NCBI GenBank assembly: GCA_003153555.1
Contig: PLZS01000135.1
Location: 1 to 33,392 of the forward strand
Reading direction: 5' to 3'
Source: Candidatus Melainabacteria bacterium
GTDB taxonomy: Bacteria; Cyanobacteriota; Vampirovibrionia; Obscuribacterales; Obscuribacteraceae
Length of the DNA stretch: 33,392 nt
Below the pieces are notes generated by a model. It was not told the origin of the DNA and made no database searches. It saw nothing but the letters and a program-made list of their open reading frames with translations. The position numbers and the translations under genes were made by a program. Positions 7,301 to 15,656 of this stretch are shown here, piece by piece. Position 1 is the first letter of the stretch. Every line of letters starts with the position of its first letter.

Positions 7301-8690
7301 TCCTCCGCCGACCTCGGATGGACGTATATCTGGTGAGGCAGGTTCTACTAGTGCTGCTATTGTTAGTGCCAAACCGTTTTGTACCATTCCCCTTGGTTTG
7401 GGGAACAAGCTAATCCTTGAATCTCGCTTTTGGAGATTCAACCTTCTCTCTATCTGGCTCTATATATTCGCTGGTTATACGGCGAACGAGTGGATGTATT
7501 TGTTAGCGTCGGCATTTTTTGTCGCCAGTTTGCTTGGATTGATTCTTCCATTCCTTCAACTTTGGGACGTAGAAGCTATCTGTTCTATGCCAGATGAAGT
7601 GCTTGTATCCGAGTGCGCGGATGTCAAAATAGCTTTGCGCCGCACCATGCAGCTCGGCATGATTTCGGCAATCCTTCCGCTTCAATCCGTGCGGATGAGT
7701 ATTCAGCTTTTGAGGCGCTCTGCGTCCAACGATCATGAGCATGTGGTGCCACCAGATCCAGTGCTGATCGATCACATCTATGGCGAATTCTGGTTTGAAT
7801 TTCCCACCCACGCTTTAAGGCGGGGGGTTTACTATCTGAAGGGCGTAGAGCTGCTCTCGAGTTTTCCGCTTGGATTGGCGTGGTGGTCGAGAACAGTGTC
7901 TTTGAAAAAAGATGATGCCGAACCAAAAATTACGGTGCTACCGCTAGTAATACCTATTTCTGGTAACTTCCTTTTCAAGATTGGTGGCGTTAACTCCCTG
8001 ATGGGAATTTCTTCGGCTAGTTCAGTTGTTACCACGCAGTCCACGAGTGTTCGCGGCGTCAGAGAGTTTAAGAATGGTGACAGCTTGAGGCACATTCACT
8101 GGGCTTCTACTGCCAGGGTCGGTAAGTTGCTTGTGCGCGAGTTTGAATCAGAAGTATTACCGGTTTTTGATTTGTTTCTTGACTTAACTGCGAACTGGCG
8201 TGATCAAGAACAATTCGAATTGGCGGTTTTGCTCTTTCATTCGTTAGCGCATCTGGGTTATGGAATGGGCTCGTTGCCCCAATTGACTCTTCACCCTGCA
8301 CTAGAGAGCGCGACTGTCGCAAGCTTGATGTCTGACTTGCCGCAGATACCAACAAGTGTGGGCTGGATATCACAGGTGCTGGCGCGCGTAGAACCAATCA
8401 CATTGTCGGATTTGCCGAGAGAGGAGCGGCAAGTATCAGATCTTTCCCCGGCATTGGTAGGTCCAGTGGAACGACCGATTTTATGCATTCAGCCCTCGCA
8501 TGAGGGCTTGATGAAATCGAGTCCAACACGTGGCAATCATATTGTTTATCCAATCAAACTCTGTTTGGTTGATCGAGCATCCATCTCAGATGTTTCGTCG
8601 ACTTCAGTTTTGGAGAAGAAACTGTCCGCTTCAAGCGAGGCGACAGTAATTGCTGTGCTCCATTCTGAAACTGATATTGAGGCGCTATGA
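7251..8690 (+). CDS. DUF58 domain membrane protein
   Basis: DUF58 proteins are usual partners of MoxR ATPases and are thought to have a von Willebrand factor A-like fold. This one has 479 residues. A polar 50-residue N-terminus is followed by two hydrophobic segments near residues 60-105. An extracytoplasmic beta-rich region comes next, then the DUF58 signature around residues 268-300: GVREFKNGDSLRHIHW, then ASTARVGKLLVREFE. The C-terminal part is divergent and lacks a clear MIDAS motif. The ATG at 7251 lies inside moxR; no better start exists close to the moxR stop. The stop overlaps the next start in ATGA (8687-8690). Confidence 0.9.
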   Translation: MQKLSRKSSTQLPHQGDPPPTSDGRISGEAGSTSAAIVSAKPFCTIPLGLGNKLILESRFWRFNLLSIWLYIFAGYTANEWMYLLASAFFVASLLGLILPFLQLWDVEAICSMPDEVLVSECADVKIALRRTMQLGMISAILPLQSVRMSIQLLRRSASNDHEHVVPPDPVLIDHIYGEFWFEFPTHALRRGVYYLKGVELLSSFPLGLAWWSRTVSLKKDDAEPKITVLPLVIPISGNFLFKIGGVNSLMGISSASSVVTTQSTSVRGVREFKNGDSLRHIHWASTARVGKLLVREFESEVLPVFDLFLDLTANWRDQEQFELAVLLFHSLAHLGYGMGSLPQLTLHPALESATVASLMSDLPQIPTSVGWISQVLARVEPITLSDLPREERQVSDLSPALVGPVERPILCIQPSHEGLMKSSPTRGNHIVYPIKLCLVDRASISDVSSTSVLEKKLSASSEATVIAVLHSETDIEAL

Positions 8691-11113
8691 GTAAAAGGAA
8701 AAAGACATTCTTTGCGCCTCCAAAACGTCATGACCCACCTGAAGATTCATTGGCCTTTAGAGTGGTTGTTTTTGCAATGTCTGTGCTGTGCATATGTGCT
8801 AGTTGTGTGCTAGTCGACACGGCGCCGATGGTGATTGTTTTTTATGTGTTCCTGGTAATTAGCGGCTCATATTTGAGCTATCAATACAGGCACGACAACA
8901 ATTTATGGTTGACGCGATTTGCAGTTGTTGGCTGTCTCGTGGTGGCCGGAAATTTCTTTTTTGATTTGATGGCACCATTTAGAACTGGGCATTTTGAGCT
9001 GTTGGCACCAGTCGTGCATCAAGTAGCCGGTACGTTGGGTTGCTACAGCTTTGAATTGAAGGGGCGTTACGGTCTGAATTTTTCGTCGGCCATCGCCCTG
9101 ATTCTTCTGTGCCTAGTTGCAGATGTCGGCAGGAGCTTGTTGTTCGGTGTCTGCGTCATTTTGTATGTTTGTTTGGGCGCGGTGCAGCTCTATTATGATT
9201 GCCTTTCGCGCACCAGCCAGACTTGGCTTGCAAAGCCTATACTTCGTGCGCAAACTAGCTCAAGGGCTCAGACATTGTATTCGCGCCATGCCGGTGGCAA
9301 CGTGGTGCTAACACTTTGCTTGGTACCACTTCTGAGTGGACTTTTGTTTTTAGTGTTGCCTCGCTTCAACGGCATTATGGATTTGACGGTGGCGGCTATT
9401 CGAAACAACACGCCGCCAGAGCTGAATTATTCTAGCGACCAGATGCGTCCGGATTTTTCAAAACGGAAACCATATGATTACGAGAAACATCGATCGCAGC
9501 CCTCCAAGGTTGTAGGGGCTCCCGGCGTGAAGGCACAAGGGGAAAAGAGTGTCAGCGCTATGGCCGCAGCGGCTGACGGAGCAGCGACTACTGCCATAAG
9601 TGCCTCGACTAGTAGTGCCGCCAACACCTCCGGCAATGCCCAACACTCGCGATCGGATCAGCCCAAGGATGACTCAAATCTGGACATTGCCTATCATGCT
9701 AAAGGCGCTGAGAGCTCCAATATCCTGATCATGAAGATTGCGGCAAAGCGGGCCTTCTATGTGCGGTCTCTTTGTTACGACTATTTCGACGGACGTGTTT
9801 GGTCAGTTGACGCCTCGAGAGTAAATGAGACGAAGGAATTTCTCCCGACTCAAGGGTCACCATACGTGGTATCGCAAGCCCCGTCTCTTTCACCCTTGAA
9901 ATTCTTTCCAGGCGTTGACCTGACTCAGGAGTATCACATCGAAGGAAATCTGAGTGCTGTTTTACCTGTGGCATATATGCCGCAAGAAGTGACTTGTGAT
10001 GGCGAAAAAATCGACGTAGACAGTTACGGAGTAATTAGGGCGAGTCATTTTTTAACCAAGGGAGCGCACTATAAAGTAAAGTCAAAAGTGCCGGTTTACA
10101 ACTTGGATTATATGCGCCAAATCCCTAGGATGAGCGATTTTGAAGAAGATTCTGTTCGGTATGCGCAAAGTAGTAATCTTCAAGTTCCAGCGAACTTCTC
10201 ATCCGCGTTGCCTGCTAAAGCTCGAACGATCATTGGTGATACAGGCAATTGGTTTACTCAGGCAGAGCGCCTCTCTGATTACTTCAAGACACATTACAAA
10301 TACAAAATTCACGAGAACGAGTTAGATTCAGATGCAACAGATCTCGTTGGAAGATTCGTTTTAAACGCAGAAGCTGGTGATTGTCAGGACTTTGCTACAG
10401 CCTTCACCTTGATGTGCAGATCAGCTGGCATACCCGCGCGCCTGGTGCGGGGCTATTTGCCTGGGAAATTGAATGATCTTACGGGATTTCGCGAAGTTCG
10501 TCAGAAGGACCTTCATGCCTGGTCCGAAATATACTTGCCGGATTATGGCTGGATTCCCTTCGACTCAACTCCAAATGGATCAATGCCTGCACAAGCAGCC
10601 GAGGAACGGTATAGCTTTTCGACGATTGCCAAGAAAATTGAGTCCGTAGCCACAGGACATGACGTCGAGCAAAACTCGCATTCTGCAGCAACGCCGGAGA
10701 AAGAAATAAGTTGGCGACAAATCTTTGAGTGCATCGTTGGTGGTGGCATAGTGCTGGTTATTACTTGGCTGCTTATAAATGCAATTAAAGAAATGATCCG
10801 CCAAAGCAAGGCTGAGTCAAACTTGATTACGAATGAGGTTAGGCTGTTTCGCAAGGTCGTTAAAGACTTGAAGGCTGTCAATGTAGTCCGCTCCCCGGCA
10901 GACACGGGAGATGATCTGCGTGATCGCTTAAGAGCTACCATTATCGAAAGGCAGAAAGTAGGATTGCCAATCGATTCCCAACTTGAATCCAAACTTGAAC
11001 GTTTTTTGGAAGTTTATGCCGCTGCTTATTTTGGCAACAAAGACCACTTTGAGGAACTCAAAGCATTGCAAAAGGAAATCAGTGACATGATCAGAGTTAA
11101 GCGAAAAAATTGA
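8687..11113 (+). CDS. TgpA-like transmembrane transglutaminase-type protein
   Basis: An 808-residue membrane protein. The N-terminus (about residues 20-230) has five or six transmembrane helices of the TgpA N-terminal type. A low-complexity Ala/Ser linker follows (about 285-325), then an extracytoplasmic transglutaminase-like core. Its triad is visible: Cys566 in AGDCQDFATAF, His610 in DLHAWSEIYLPDYGW and Asp626 in IPFDSTPNG. A further membrane helix is near residues 682-703, and the cytoplasmic tail resembles DUF4129. Family members are thought to act as proteases or amide-bond-forming enzymes in the envelope. The start is translationally coupled (ATGA) and has GAGG just upstream. The TTG at 11110 overlaps its end. 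Confidence 0.9.
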   Translation: MSKRKKTFFAPPKRHDPPEDSLAFRVVVFAMSVLCICASCVLVDTAPMVIVFYVFLVISGSYLSYQYRHDNNLWLTRFAVVGCLVVAGNFFFDLMAPFRTGHFELLAPVVHQVAGTLGCYSFELKGRYGLNFSSAIALILLCLVADVGRSLLFGVCVILYVCLGAVQLYYDCLSRTSQTWLAKPILRAQTSSRAQTLYSRHAGGNVVLTLCLVPLLSGLLFLVLPRFNGIMDLTVAAIRNNTPPELNYSSDQMRPDFSKRKPYDYEKHRSQPSKVVGAPGVKAQGEKSVSAMAAAADGAATTAISASTSSAANTSGNAQHSRSDQPKDDSNLDIAYHAKGAESSNILIMKIAAKRAFYVRSLCYDYFDGRVWSVDASRVNETKEFLPTQGSPYVVSQAPSLSPLKFFPGVDLTQEYHIEGNLSAVLPVAYMPQEVTCDGEKIDVDSYGVIRASHFLTKGAHYKVKSKVPVYNLDYMRQIPRMSDFEEDSVRYAQSSNLQVPANFSSALPAKARTIIGDTGNWFTQAERLSDYFKTHYKYKIHENELDSDATDLVGRFVLNAEAGDCQDFATAFTLMCRSAGIPARLVRGYLPGKLNDLTGFREVRQKDLHAWSEIYLPDYGWIPFDSTPNGSMPAQAAEERYSFSTIAKKIESVATGHDVEQNSHSAATPEKEISWRQIFECIVGGGIVLVITWLLINAIKEMIRQSKAESNLITNEVRLFRKVVKDLKAVNVVRSPADTGDDLRDRLRATIIERQKVGLPIDSQLESKLERFLEVYAAAYFGNKDHFEELKALQKEISDMIRVKRKN

Positions 11114-11121
11114 GGAGAGAG

Positions 11122-12210
11122 ATGATGTTGTCGATGAAAGTTGTCGCAATTTTGCTGGCCGCTAACTTTGCTCTGGGCTCTGCCACTAGTGCCGCAAACC
11201 CTCGAACTGGAAGCGCATCTTCCGGTATTGTCAATATTTATGCGCCAAGAGAGAGCAGGATGGCCACGGTTCAGTTACATGAGCCAAGCACAAATCTGGA
11301 TTTTACTTATCCCAAAGCATGGCAGCGACTACCCACAACCGAGAAAGACTCTGTTTTGAAAGTTGCCGGCACCAGCGATGGTCATTACGGCGAATTGAAA
11401 ATCAGTAAAATCGAAGATGTACCTGATATTTCGGCAGCAAAGAACTTCATTCAGTCTGGTTTAGAGCGAGCCTTTCCTGGAAGCGCCCAGCTGGAAGAGC
11501 GAGAAGTGCGCTTCGGTACCAAGTACCAATTCACTGGCACTGACTTGCACCTGAGCTTCACTATCGGTGAGGCTTCTTATCGCGATCGAATGGTTTTCTT
11601 TTCTGATAATGGACATATGTTTATTTTCTCCTTTCTTTGCAAGAACAGCGACTATGCATTGATGGGCCCCATCTTCGATCAGATTCTCTCTAGTACTCAC
11701 CACTCCCAGGGCTCCTCTGTGTCCAGTTCGAGCGCGGCGAAGAAGGAGTTGACTTTTGAGCGGTACTCTGACAAATCAGGGCAAATTTCCGTCGGTTATC
11801 CGGCTGGATGGAAGGTTGAAAATCGGGATCCAGGCAAAGAGCTCGACGTCAAGTTTACAGGTGCAAGCGCTCAAGGGCTTGGTGCAGAAATGAGCTTGGC
11901 CAGAATAGACAAAAGCCCGACCCTATCACTCGATCAGTTTGTGGATACATACGAAGACATTTACATGAAAGACCTCAAAGATCTACGCCGACAATCAACA
12001 CATCGCACCACATTCGGTATCAGTCATGTGGACGGACAAGTTCACTACTCGACATTCACCGTCGATGGACACTCCATGCGACAGGCTGCTGCATTTTTTG
12101 CAGATTCAGGTCACTACTATTGTGTCGCGCTGAACACAGCCCTCTGGCCGGAACGCGAGTCGCGCGACCTTTTTGAGCGAGTGCTGGCCAGCGTTAAGCT
12201 TTCCAATTGA
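11122..12210 (+). CDS. Secreted protein with two PsbP/DcrB-like domains
   Basis: A 362-residue exported protein. A signal peptide covers roughly the first 25 residues (MLSMKVVAILLAANFALGSATSA, cleaved after an Ala-x-Ala-type site). Two similar domains of about 140 residues follow. Each starts with a '(F/V)xYPxxW' strand (DFTYPKAWQRL; SVGYPAGWKVE), has a mid-domain helix, then '(F)FxDxGH' (FFSDNGHMFIF; FFADSGHYYCV) and a final helix (DQILSST; ERVLASVKL). This resembles the PsbP/DcrB-type fold; the assignment comes from pattern only. The ATGs at 11122 and 11125 follow GAGGAG (11112-11117), whereas the TTG at 11110 does not fit. It is the last gene of the moxR operon. Confidence 0.82.
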   Translation: MMLSMKVVAILLAANFALGSATSAANPRTGSASSGIVNIYAPRESRMATVQLHEPSTNLDFTYPKAWQRLPTTEKDSVLKVAGTSDGHYGELKISKIEDVPDISAAKNFIQSGLERAFPGSAQLEEREVRFGTKYQFTGTDLHLSFTIGEASYRDRMVFFSDNGHMFIFSFLCKNSDYALMGPIFDQILSSTHHSQGSSVSSSSAAKKELTFERYSDKSGQISVGYPAGWKVENRDPGKELDVKFTGASAQGLGAEMSLARIDKSPTLSLDQFVDTYEDIYMKDLKDLRRQSTHRTTFGISHVDGQVHYSTFTVDGHSMRQAAAFFADSGHYYCVALNTALWPERESRDLFERVLASVKLSN

Positions 12211-12377
12211 ATATTAAATCGGATCACACAAGGACCGATTGATCGTTAATTTGTTAAAGGAGCGGCACCGACAAGAACGAGTAAAATCAGGCACTTAATG
12301 CCCTAATTTTGATTACACGGTGAAGAAAACGGGCATGATGGAAAGAGTGATCCAGTCCGAAACCTTCAGGTTTAGAG
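12211..12377. terminator. Possible terminator and leader between operon and next secreted gene
   Basis: Two hairpins lie downstream of the moxR operon. The first pairs AATCGG with CCGATT at about 12215-12235. The second (12283-12310) pairs AAAAT..GGCA with TGCC..ATTTT and ends in TTTT, the better terminator candidate. A third hairpin, AAACC/GGTTT around TTCA (12360-12373), sits 4 bp before the next ATG and could hide the ribosome site. Confidence 0.35.
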
Positions 12378-13652
12378 ATGCGACTCAGGTCTTCTTTCAG
12401 TTATTCAGCCGTTTACGTAGCAATCGGTAGTCTCCTGGGCGCGTCATTGCTACGCGTTCCAGCAGCGTGGTCAGTTGAGAGCAATGACATCTCAGTGCTG
12501 CAGCCCCAACGCGCACAGCTTGACAATACCCAGCCACCGCGCATGAAATTGGAAGGTAAGGCTGAGATGGCCGCACCTCTGTTCACCAATCTGCGTGAAT
12601 GGCAAGCCTCGCAGTATTACAAGCAGGGCGTGTCAGCTCTGTCAGTCAACAATCTCTACGGGGCCGCCGAACAATTTAGAATAGCCGAAGCCGGGTTCGC
12701 TATGGCAAACAACGGCAGATTCCAAGCTCAAGCGAAGTATGCAGAAGCGCAGACGCGTCGCTTGCTTAGGCAGTACGCTCAGGCTGGCACGCTCTATGCA
12801 GCCGCAGCTGAACTTTTCCGTAAATATGATCCGACTAGCCCATACCTGAAAGCCTCTATCGATCAGTTCGGTCTGCTTTCTATGGTAGGAAAAACGGCTC
12901 CGAACAACAAAAAGCCTTTGCAGGGTCAAGCCACTGAAAACGAGTTGCCACCTGAACAGACGCTCAAGTCTCTACCGGCAATGACCGATCACGTCGATAA
13001 AGTTGTCCCCCTTTCCGGCAGTGTCACCCAGCTAGCGGGCGGCATCAAGGTCGATTCTTTGAAGGACGGCGACTTTTTTAATGGCGGAAATCAACTGCCA
13101 AAGGCGGCCGCAGTTAATGTCAGTGACGCCTACGTCAAAAATACCGTTTTAAAGGCATTTACAGACATGACTTGTTTGGAATTCGCCGCATTGGGCGGCA
13201 ACTATTACACAGCGCCAGACCTTTACAGCTCCTTTAAAGTGAATGGCAAAGCGATTGTGGTTGGCGCCTCCGACCAGGCCTTCAGCCCCTCGGTCAAATT
13301 AACAATTAATGGAAAGCAGGCCACAGTGGCTATGGACCTGCCCGGGATGAGCCGTCACAGCAAGAACATCCTCCTTGTCACCGATGAGCAGCACGTTCTG
13401 GCTATGGATCCCAGAACCAAAGACACTTGGAAGCTTGTCACTTCTTTCCAAAAGTCAGTGCCAAATTTCAATTGGTGGAAGCTCACTCACGAGAAGAAAC
13501 AGAAGTACATTTCTCCTAATTTGAAGCGCATGGATGTTGATGAAGAAGTCGCCGGCGCCAATATTCCAGGCTCTTTCTTTAACCATACGAAGTCACAGTC
13601 TCTCTTCAGTCATACCAAGCCGAATCGAACTACTCAGGCGGCAGCGCGCTAA
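12378..13652 (+). CDS. Secreted protein of unknown family with TPR-like N-terminal helices
   Basis: A 424-residue exported protein. A signal peptide occupies about residues 1-32 (SAVYVAIGSLLGASLLRVPAAW). Residues about 70-150 are helical and TPR-like (YKQGVSALSVNNLYGAAEQF, then AEAQTRRLLRQYAQAGTLYAAAAELF). The rest is beta-rich, with VNGKAIVVGASDQAFSPSVK and LTINGKQATVAMDLPG strands. A low-complexity basic tail ends the protein. No enzymatic motif was recognised. The ATG follows a short hairpin and lacks a strong ribosome site. The 3' end overlaps the convergent hydrolase by 23 bp. Confidence 0.78.
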   Translation: MRLRSSFSYSAVYVAIGSLLGASLLRVPAAWSVESNDISVLQPQRAQLDNTQPPRMKLEGKAEMAAPLFTNLREWQASQYYKQGVSALSVNNLYGAAEQFRIAEAGFAMANNGRFQAQAKYAEAQTRRLLRQYAQAGTLYAAAAELFRKYDPTSPYLKASIDQFGLLSMVGKTAPNNKKPLQGQATENELPPEQTLKSLPAMTDHVDKVVPLSGSVTQLAGGIKVDSLKDGDFFNGGNQLPKAAAVNVSDAYVKNTVLKAFTDMTCLEFAALGGNYYTAPDLYSSFKVNGKAIVVGASDQAFSPSVKLTINGKQATVAMDLPGMSRHSKNILLVTDEQHVLAMDPRTKDTWKLVTSFQKSVPNFNWWKLTHEKKQKYISPNLKRMDVDEEVAGANIPGSFFNHTKSQSLFSHTKPNRTTQAAAR

Positions 13653-14253
13653 TCCAATTTACGCACAGTTCAATTGCCGCGTCTTCGCTCTTTGGTTTGA
13701 AAGAGTGGTCGCCTTGCACCACCTGTGATGCATAGGGAGTGGTCAGATGTTTTTGCTCTTCAGCGAGCTGCAGCAAAGGGCAAAGCTTGTCATTATTGCC
13801 AGTGATGAAAAAGACTGGGGCTTTGATTCTCGCTAAGTGCGACCAGTCACGGGGTTTGGGATTTTTCCCTATCCCACATATCGGTAAGCCGTAGAAGACA
13901 AGGGCGCGAATGTCATCTCTTTCAGCTGCCACGAAAGAACCGACCCTGGCTCCAAATGATTTTCCAACCAGGATGGGATTGCCGTACTTCCGCATATACT
14001 TGATGGCATTAATAAGCTCTGGCTGCTCTTTCTTTCCGCCTGCCGAGGGAGCCGGACGCAGACCTATATAGCTAAAATTGAAGCGCAACACTATAAAGCC
14101 AAGTTGCGCCAGTCGCTCGGCAGTTTTTACCAGGATTGGAGCATCCAAGCCGCGCCCTGCGCCGTGCGAAACAATTACCGGACCCCGCTCTCCGCCACCA
14201 TTTATGGTGCCAAGCAAACCATTGCCGAATTTGATCTCGCTCTGTTTGGCCAC
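13630..14253 (-). CDS. Alpha/beta hydrolase, TEX30/KANSL3-like or dienelactone hydrolase type
   Basis: A 207-residue cytoplasmic alpha/beta hydrolase. The oxyanion segment is VIVSHGAGRGLDAP (residues 26-39). The nucleophile elbow GKSFGA carries Ser99, the acid is probably Asp155 in ITGNNDKLCP, and the base is His183 in QGDHSFKP. The RFNFSYIG segment and the short length match the TEX30/KANSL3-like branch rather than lipases. The substrate is unknown. The start is a GTG (14253), preceded on its strand by an AAAGGG ribosome site; no upstream in-frame ATG is better. Its gene is divergent from the sigma factor, with about 100 bp between the two starts. Confidence 0.85.
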   Translation of the reverse strand: MAKQSEIKFGNGLLGTINGGGERGPVIVSHGAGRGLDAPILVKTAERLAQLGFIVLRFNFSYIGLRPAPSAGGKKEQPELINAIKYMRKYGNPILVGKSFGARVGSFVAAERDDIRALVFYGLPICGIGKNPKPRDWSHLARIKAPVFFITGNNDKLCPLLQLAEEQKHLTTPYASQVVQGDHSFKPKSEDAAIELCVNWISALPPE

Positions 14254-14300
14254 CCTTTTTCCTGCCGGCTGTTTGGGGTATCATCTCACAGAAGAGTAAT

Positions 14301-14338
14301 CATTCAAAAGAATGGAATAAAATAGGAGTAGGAACTCC
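14301..14338 (+). promoter_or_regulatory. Two short leader hairpins before the sigma factor gene
   Basis: CATTC-AAAA-GAATG (14301-14314) and GGAGT-AGGA-ACTCC (14325-14338) are consecutive 5-bp hairpins. Each has a four-base loop. The second ends about 16 bp before the ATG at 14355. They lie in the likely leader of the sigma factor mRNA and could affect translation; no function is established. Confidence 0.3.
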
Positions 14339-14354
14339 CGGTTGAGGTGTATTG

Positions 14355-15590
14355 ATGAAGTGTAGCGAAGTCGTACCAATGCTGAATTTAATGCTGGATG
14401 ACCAGCAGCAGCCTGAATCGACCTCAGCAGTAAGCAGACATTTAGGCGAATGCCCCAAATGTCAATCGACCTGGAGCAACGACCCAGAATTTGGGCAGAG
14501 CGTCCAGAACCTTAAAGGTAAAGATGAAATTCCTGGGGCGGTAATTATCAGGCTTAAACAGCTCCTGGTGAAAGTCGACGAGAAAAAGTCTCCCAAGAAA
14601 GGATCGGCATCGCCGGCGGTGCAAAAGGAGGCAACCCCTAAATCTGCCGATGATGATGATGAGCCGGAAGCCGAAGATATTTTCACCGGTGCAATTGAAG
14701 ATGATGAAGAAGTTGAATTGCCGGCGAAGCTCGAAGACGTCGTTAAGGGCGCGGGCGACGACGATCCAATTCGCTTATATTTGCGTGAAATCGGCTCTAT
14801 TCCGCTGCTCAAGGCGGATCAAGAAATCGAACTAGCCCGGCGAATCGAACAGGGCGGTTCTGAAGGGGCGATTGCCAAGCGGCAATTGGTTCGGGCGAAC
14901 CTCAGGTTGGTCGTTTCTATTGCTAAAAAATATGCCAACCGCGGCATGGCTTTTCTCGACCTCATACAGGAAGGGAATTTAGGGCTGATCCGCGCCGCTG
15001 AAAAGTTTGATCACCAGAGAGGCTACAAGTTCAGCACCTATGCCACTTGGTGGATACGTCAGGCTATTACGCGGTCAATTGCTGACCAGGCTCGCACTAT
15101 TCGCATCCCCGTGCACGTTGTTGAAACGATTAACAAACTGAAAAAGGTTACCCGCCAGCTGGCGCAAAACTTTGGACGTAAACCGACCGAAGAAGAAATC
15201 GCCAATGCGATGGAAATTTCGATAGCCAAATTGCGAGACATTTTGAAAGTTGCGCAAGAGCCTGTCTCTTTGGAAACACCGGTTGGCAAAGAAGACGACA
15301 GCAGGTTAGGTGACTTTATTGAGGATCAAGATTCTGAGACTCCTGCTACCTCGATCACTCATCAACTTTTGCGGGAAGACATCATACAAGTGATGGCTGC
15401 GCTCGGTCCAAGAGAGCGAGACGTGCTGCGCCTGAGATTTGGACTTGATGATGGACGTCAAAGAACTCTCGAGGAAGTCGGACAATTGTTCGGCGTTACG
15501 CGTGAGCGCATTCGTCAAATAGAAGCCAAGGCTCTTCGTAAGTTGCGTCATCCACAGCGGTCTCGCCGCTTGCGGGATTACATCGATTGA
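14355..15590 (+). CDS. Sigma-70 factor with N-terminal anti-sigma-type zinc finger
   Basis: A 411-residue sigma factor. Region 1.2 begins at DDDPIRLYLREIGSIPLL (about 136). Region 2 contains ANLRLVVSIAKKYANRGM, then DLIQEGNLGLIRAAEKFD and the -10 recognition part YKFSTYATWWIRQAITR. Region 3 follows from RTIRIPVHVVETI. Region 4.2 has TLEEVGQLFGVTRERIRQIE, then KALRKLRHP. This is the RpoD/SigA pattern. Where region 1.1 would be, residues 1-40 form a zf-HC2-like domain: Cys3, His29, Cys33, Cys36 (HLGECPKC), as in ZAS-type anti-sigma factors. A basic linker and a very acidic stretch (about 99-121) follow. The ATG at 14355 is preferred over the TTG at 14352, since GAGGTG lies 6 bp upstream. rpoD would be the symbol only if it is the sole group 1 sigma factor. 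Confidence 0.93.
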   Translation: MKCSEVVPMLNLMLDDQQQPESTSAVSRHLGECPKCQSTWSNDPEFGQSVQNLKGKDEIPGAVIIRLKQLLVKVDEKKSPKKGSASPAVQKEATPKSADDDDEPEAEDIFTGAIEDDEEVELPAKLEDVVKGAGDDDPIRLYLREIGSIPLLKADQEIELARRIEQGGSEGAIAKRQLVRANLRLVVSIAKKYANRGMAFLDLIQEGNLGLIRAAEKFDHQRGYKFSTYATWWIRQAITRSIADQARTIRIPVHVVETINKLKKVTRQLAQNFGRKPTEEEIANAMEISIAKLRDILKVAQEPVSLETPVGKEDDSRLGDFIEDQDSETPATSITHQLLREDIIQVMAALGPRERDVLRLRFGLDDGRQRTLEEVGQLFGVTRERIRQIEAKALRKLRHPQRSRRLRDYID

Positions 15591-15656
15591 GCCTGGGAGC
15601 GCCGGCGTGATAAATTCCACGAATGGGCGTGGCAACGCACCTATCGATTGTCATCG
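15591..15656. terminator. Convergent spacer with hairpin and shared 13-mer
   Basis: The spacer between the sigma factor and kinase genes carries CCACG-AATGGG-CGTGG (15617-15632), a 5-bp hairpin without a T-run, so a weak shared terminator at best. It also carries CCTGGGAGCGCCG (15592-15604), identical to 47-59. Confidence 0.3.

Noticed and set aside
10543..10992. 149-codon minus-strand frame
   Set aside because: Antisense to the transglutaminase-type gene, which is unambiguous; no supporting start signal.
14078..14325. Two overlapping 73-codon plus-strand frames before the sigma factor
   Set aside because: Both are antisense to the confident hydrolase gene and lack ribosome sites.
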